Part shown: piece by piece, positions 21,957 to 24,544 of the stretch
Layout of the letters: each line of letters begins with the position of its first letter
How positions within the stretch are numbered: the first letter of the stretch is position 1
Source of the DNA: a virus
Virus record (IMG/VR): IMGVR_UViG_3300010885_046561
Coordinates: 1-24,544 of that record
DNA: 24,544 nucleotides
Strand: one strand, 5' to 3'
Notes under the pieces: model-generated
Databases searched by the model: none
Told to the model about the DNA's origin: nothing
What the model saw: only the letters and a program-made list of their open reading frames with translations
Translations under genes and position numbers: made by a program

Positions 21957-22484
21957 ATGACTAAAGAATGTAAATTATGTGGAAAGCTGAAACCACTCAT
22001 TGAATTCAGCAAATGTACATCAAATAACGATGGCTTACAGTTCCGATGTAAGAGCTGTAATAAAAAAGACAATCAACATTTTAGAGATGATATCCAACCT
22101 GATTATCAATTAGGATGGTATAAGAATAACAGAAAGAAATGGTCTGATTATGCTTTAGATTATAAGAGGGCAACTAATACTCCTACAATTTATGGAATAG
22201 TAAACCCTGATGGAGAGATGTATGTAGGTAGCACAATGGCTAGGCCTTGGGTTCGTTTCTTTCAACATAAAACTCATTATAGACAAATGCAAAAAGGAGT
22301 TACATATCTCAATAGACTGCCAAAATTACACGATTCATTTGACAAGTATGGAGAGAAGGCGCACACTTTAGTTGTGTTAGGTCAGTTTGAAGGTATTGAT
22401 AGAAAATTTTTGAATATGATTGAAACTACCTTTATTAAATCAGTAATGATGAGTGGTAAATCTCTTAATGCAAGACACCATTAA
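21957..22484 (+). CDS. Zinc-finger GIY-YIG endonuclease
   Basis: The product has 175 residues from ATG 21957; the upstream ATG at 21906 overlaps the promoter and is rejected. Residues 1-40 hold a Cys4 finger (CKLC at 5-8, CKSC at 31-34), of the type found on homing-type HNH and GIY-YIG nucleases for DNA recognition. The catalytic domain shows YGIV (79-82), YVGST (89-93), Arg100, His104, the conserved Glu156 in IETTFI and a closing LNAR (170-173), all GIY-YIG landmarks. Residues 122-134 (KLHDSFDKYGEK) match the family's 'l..a..kyG...f'. It probably cuts DNA as a free-standing homing-type or Seg-like enzyme. It heads the last gene block and is driven by the promoter at 21875. Confidence 0.75.
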   Translation: MTKECKLCGKLKPLIEFSKCTSNNDGLQFRCKSCNKKDNQHFRDDIQPDYQLGWYKNNRKKWSDYALDYKRATNTPTIYGIVNPDGEMYVGSTMARPWVRFFQHKTHYRQMQKGVTYLNRLPKLHDSFDKYGEKAHTLVVLGQFEGIDRKFLNMIETTFIKSVMMSGKSLNARHH

Positions 22485-22485
22485 T

Positions 22486-22635
22486 ATGAATAAGAAAGAG
22501 AGTTATAAAATGTTGCAGATAAGTACTGAAACTCATAAAGTACTTAAAGAGTATTGTAAAGATAAAGGACTTATAATGGGGCATTTCGTAGGGCAAATAA
22601 TAAAGAAATATATTGAAACAAATAAAAAGAAATAG
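22486..22635 (+). CDS. Ribbon-helix-helix-like small protein
   Basis: The product has 49 residues from ATG 22486, one base after the nuclease stop (TAATATG). An in-frame ATG at 22453 lies inside the nuclease gene. YKMLQISTETHKVLKEYCKD followed by KGLIMGHFVGQIIKKYIETN reads as a short strand, a helix, a turn with Gly and a second helix, the layout of CopG/Arc ribbon-helix-helix DNA-binding proteins. It may regulate phage promoters, for example the operator-like repeat at 21157; that target is speculation. Confidence 0.55.
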   Translation: MNKKESYKMLQISTETHKVLKEYCKDKGLIMGHFVGQIIKKYIETNKKK

Positions 22636-22636
22636 T

Positions 22637-22819
22637 ATGTGTATAATCAAATTAGGTAATATGGTTGAAGGATTAATCAATGTAATCACAGGGGGTTGGG
22701 GGAAAGATTTGGCGTCGTTTATAGCCAAAAAATTATTTGATAGTGATGATTGCGGCTGTGAAGCCAGAAGAATATATTTAAATGAATTATGTGGATGTAA
22801 AGAAGGAATAAAATTATGA
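22637..22819 (+). CDS. Small cysteine-containing phage protein
   Basis: The product has 60 residues from ATG 22637; the in-frame ATG at 22613 lies inside the upstream gene. The N-terminal half is hydrophobic (MVEGLINVITGGWGKDLASF). The C-terminal half has a DCGCEARRIYLNELCGC motif, with two closely spaced Cys pairs. I recall similar 'GCgC..RR..LN' proteins in phage early or packaging-side clusters, but no function. Its stop overlaps the next start (ATGA), implying coupled translation. Confidence 0.5.
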   Translation: MCIIKLGNMVEGLINVITGGWGKDLASFIAKKLFDSDDCGCEARRIYLNELCGCKEGIKL

Positions 22820-23037
22820 TAAAATTAGTAAGAGATTTAGGAGATGATTGGTATGTAATTGAATTAGTAGGTACACAATACCATCAGATAGTAAACAAAT
22901 GGGATGTGTTTGAATTACTATTGGATAACTATCCAAATATGCCAGTAGAAGATTTCCCAATGTCAGAAGAAGAACTTGCTGATAGACTTGAAGGAACAAA
23001 ACAGTTAAGAGAATTTAGTAAAAAAATAAACAAATAA
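22816..23037 (+). CDS. Hypothetical 73-residue protein
   Basis: The product begins MIKLVRDLGDDWYVIELVGT and has short strands, then an acidic helical part (FPMSEEELADRLEGTKQLRE). It has no cysteines, no hydrophobic segment and no recognised domain. The start shares ATGA with the upstream stop, and a TAATATG junction follows, so it belongs to the same operon as the nuclease and ribbon-helix-helix genes. Confidence 0.5.
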   Translation: MIKLVRDLGDDWYVIELVGTQYHQIVNKWDVFELLLDNYPNMPVEDFPMSEEELADRLEGTKQLREFSKKINK

Positions 23038-23038
23038 T

Positions 23039-23317
23039 ATGTTAGAACAAACAGCAACAAAAGCAACATTGGATGGAACTCCAACAACTGAGCAAAATTC
23101 ATTATATTTGGTAGATTTCAGTAAGATGAATTCAGTAAATGATTTAGTAGTAATACTATCAGCAATGGGAATCTCATTCGCAGGTTCACACCCACACTTT
23201 GAAGTGGTTAAACCATTCCTTAATTTAAATAATCCTATTAAGCTTCCACCTCAACCAAATGCACCTGAGGTGAGTGTAAAAAAAGAATTCTCTTTACCAA
23301 AGTTAAAACAAATATAA
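23039..23317 (+). CDS. Hypothetical 92-residue protein
   Basis: The N terminus is low-complexity Thr/Ala/Glu, followed by a predicted helix (SVNDLVVILSAMGISFAG) and a Pro-rich C-terminal third ending KKEFSLPKLKQI. No family is recognised. It lies between two TAATATG junctions in the nuclease-headed operon. The Pro- and Lys-rich tail suggests a flexible binding partner, but this is weak. Confidence 0.45.
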   Translation: MLEQTATKATLDGTPTTEQNSLYLVDFSKMNSVNDLVVILSAMGISFAGSHPHFEVVKPFLNLNNPIKLPPQPNAPEVSVKKEFSLPKLKQI

Positions 23318-23318
23318 T

Positions 23319-23552
23319 ATGGAAGAAAAAGGTAAATACCATCCATTAAATGAAGAACAATGGATTAGACTAAATGAAGTACTTGAACGTATTACATCAC
23401 ATCTTCCTGATAGTGAAGCGCCTTTTATTTGGAATATGTATAATGATACAAGAGGAGTAGCAGAACGCCAACCATGCACATGTGGAAGTAGTGGAAGATA
23501 TTGGGGAGAGTCAATTCAACATTTGAGAAGTTGGGTAAAAGAAAGAAAGTAA
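23319..23552 (+). CDS. Hypothetical 77-residue CTCG-motif protein
   Basis: The product has a helical N-terminal part (LNEEQWIRLNEVLERITSHL) and a C-terminal segment PCTCGSSGRYW with the two cysteines of a small metal- or disulfide-binding turn. I have seen 'CTCgssg.hW' on other Bacteroidota phage proteins but cannot assign it a function. Its stop overlaps the next start (TAATG), coupling it to the sigma-like gene. Confidence 0.5.
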   Translation: MEEKGKYHPLNEEQWIRLNEVLERITSHLPDSEAPFIWNMYNDTRGVAERQPCTCGSSGRYWGESIQHLRSWVKERK

Positions 23553-24106
23553 TGAACGATGTAACTTCAAGTATACAAATGGAATGTGAAAACAGACTTA
23601 CTAATCTATACAAAGAGTCGCATAATTGGTTACTTCAGGTAGCATACAATGTAACAAAGAATACTGAGAACGCAGAAGATATGGTGCAAGAACTATATGA
23701 GTATCTTCATAAAAAATGTAATCCAAAATTGTATTGGAAAGATAAAAGTTATAATTTATTATATTGTAGTAAATTTCTAAAACATAGATTCATTAATAAA
23801 ACTAAAAAGTTAAATAGAATTACCTATGTTGAAGAAATTATTGATGTAGAGTTAGATTTTGAATACGATACAGAAAAAGATTTAGCAATACAAAAAGCAT
23901 ACGATGAAGTAATAGGGGAATTAAAAAGATTAGAAGCAACTAAGTTATGGCCACAAAGTAAGTTGTTTCAATTATATTGGTGTACTGATGATACGTTAGA
24001 TGAAGTTGCAAAGAACATAGGTATAAGCAAGAGTACAACATTTTTAGCAGTAAAGAAAATAAGAACCTATTTAAAACAAGTTATAAATAATCCATTTAAT
24101 GAATGA
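23552..24106 (+). CDS. Sigma-70-like DNA-binding protein
   Basis: The product has 184 residues from ATG 23552; an in-frame ATG at 23501 lies inside the upstream gene. Residues about 20-85 resemble sigma region 2 (LLQVAYNVTKNTENAEDMVQ followed by ELYEYLHKKC). Residues about 138-175 form a clear helix-turn-helix like region 4: LFQLYWCTDDTLDEVAKNIG then ISKSTTFLAVKKIRTYLKQ. Two-domain proteins of this sort in Bacteroidota phages are usually annotated as sigma-70 family factors. It might direct phage promoters. An alternative is a small-terminase-like or other HTH protein, since it lies before an unfinished gene block. It overlaps the next gene by eight bases. Confidence 0.55.
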   Translation: MNDVTSSIQMECENRLTNLYKESHNWLLQVAYNVTKNTENAEDMVQELYEYLHKKCNPKLYWKDKSYNLLYCSKFLKHRFINKTKKLNRITYVEEIIDVELDFEYDTEKDLAIQKAYDEVIGELKRLEATKLWPQSKLFQLYWCTDDTLDEVAKNIGISKSTTFLAVKKIRTYLKQVINNPFNE

Positions 24107-24521
24107 TGAACAACCCAAACTTACTGTAAGATTATTTGCTTGCATAAAGTGTGATACAAAATTTGAAAGAACTAAGACAGCTACCGGCAATATATGTCCA
24201 GCATGTATAAGGGCAGCATCACTTAGATGGTACAATGAAAATAAAGATAAAGTTAAGAGTTATGTACTTCCACCAAAAGCTGCTTATCCATATCCAGATT
24301 TAGAAAAAAGAAGTAGATTTAATAAATTACAATCCGAATTAAGAAAAATAAACAAAAGAGAAGAATGGGTTAAATACTTATCGGACAGGTTAGATGAATT
24401 ATATCAGAATACAGAGTTAATGACTTGGATATGGGATAGAAGGGATAATAATTCCATACAAGAAAATAAAACGACTTCAAATGCTATTAAAGAATGGAGA
24501 AAAAGAAATGCTAACATTTGA
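24099..24521 (+). CDS. Cys4 zinc-finger hypothetical protein
   Basis: The 140-residue protein has an N-terminal Cys4 finger: FACIKC (CxxC, about 15-18) and NICPACI (CxxC, about 33-36). It is followed by a basic stretch and a helical region (LQSELRKINKREEWVKYLSD then RLDELYQNTELMTWIWDRRD). It resembles short DNA- or RNA-binding zinc-finger proteins of phages; no specific role is known. The last 14 bases overlap the beginning of the next gene, so translation is probably coupled. Confidence 0.5.
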   Translation: MNDEQPKLTVRLFACIKCDTKFERTKTATGNICPACIRAASLRWYNENKDKVKSYVLPPKAAYPYPDLEKRSRFNKLQSELRKINKREEWVKYLSDRLDELYQNTELMTWIWDRRDNNSIQENKTTSNAIKEWRKRNANI

Positions 24522-24544
24522 ATTTAATTGGAATGATGTTAAAG
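24508..24544 (+). CDS. Start of a downstream gene (partial)
   Basis: An ATG at 24508 opens a frame encoding MLTFEFNWNDVK that remains open to the window edge, overlapping the upstream gene by 14 bases. Such overlaps are the rule in this operon. It is too short to assign a function. Confidence 0.4.
   Translation, partial: MLTFEFNWNDVK

Noticed and set aside
22465-22728. An 87-codon minus-strand ORF
   Set aside because: It lies opposite three tightly coupled + strand genes and encodes a hydrophobic Phe/Leu/Ile-rich product typical of reversed Lys/Asn-rich codons.
1-24544. tRNA genes
   Set aside because: No cloverleaf-like sequence with a GTTCRA-type T-loop was noticed in the few non-coding gaps, all of which are short or already explained.

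Overview
The window is a stretch of a tailed bacteriophage (Caudoviricetes) genome, or a prophage, and its host is probably a member of the Bacteroidota. All genes lie on the + strand, the DNA is AT-rich, and genes are packed head to tail with stop/start overlaps or one- to three-base gaps. The host is inferred from three things. Start codons are preceded by A-rich leaders instead of Shine-Dalgarno sequences. Two intergenic sites match the Bacteroidota promoter pattern (TTTG, 20 bases, then a TAnnTTTG-like box). Many of the virion proteins look like those of Bacteroidota phages. I recognised families by reading motifs; no database search was possible.

Layout. 1-2510: tail end of an upstream gene, then an acidic scaffold-like protein, the major capsid protein and a probable tail tube protein, closed by a strong intrinsic terminator. 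2576-9591: portal, head-tail connector, tail terminator-like and gp10-like neck proteins, then three tail or baseplate proteins. 9603-14117: a 1504-residue modular adhesin made of small cysteine-bearing modules joined by 14 poly-threonine linkers, with a glycine-rich domain near its C terminus. 14162-15975: two overlapping glycosyltransferase-like genes. 15995-17964: a 48-residue ORF and a short tape measure protein. 17996-20863: an XkdF-like maturation protease followed by a train of small, often cysteine-rich genes (a Dps-like helical bundle, an Fe-S-like cysteine protein, a WGG-motif protein, a triple cysteine-pair protein). 20881-21120: a coiled-coil protein and a terminator. 21157-21864: a promoter with a possible operator, a short DUF1376/DnaD-type replication protein, and a strongly structured RNA ending in a terminator. 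21875-24544: a second, nearly identical promoter driving a GIY-YIG nuclease, a ribbon-helix-helix-like protein, several small unknowns, a sigma-70-like protein, a zinc-finger protein and the start of one further gene.

How the parts fit: the first transcription unit makes the high-copy virion proteins, and its terminator probably lowers transcription into the low-copy portal and neck genes. The adhesin, the likely host-binding fibre, is followed directly by two glycosyltransferases that could glycosylate its Thr linkers. The protease lies about 16 kb downstream of the capsid gene it would serve. The most unusual elements are the Thr-linked modular adhesin with its adjacent glycosyltransferase pair, and the three-helix structured RNA at 21744-21864. 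No terminase, integrase, lysis, tRNA or CRISPR feature was seen in this window.
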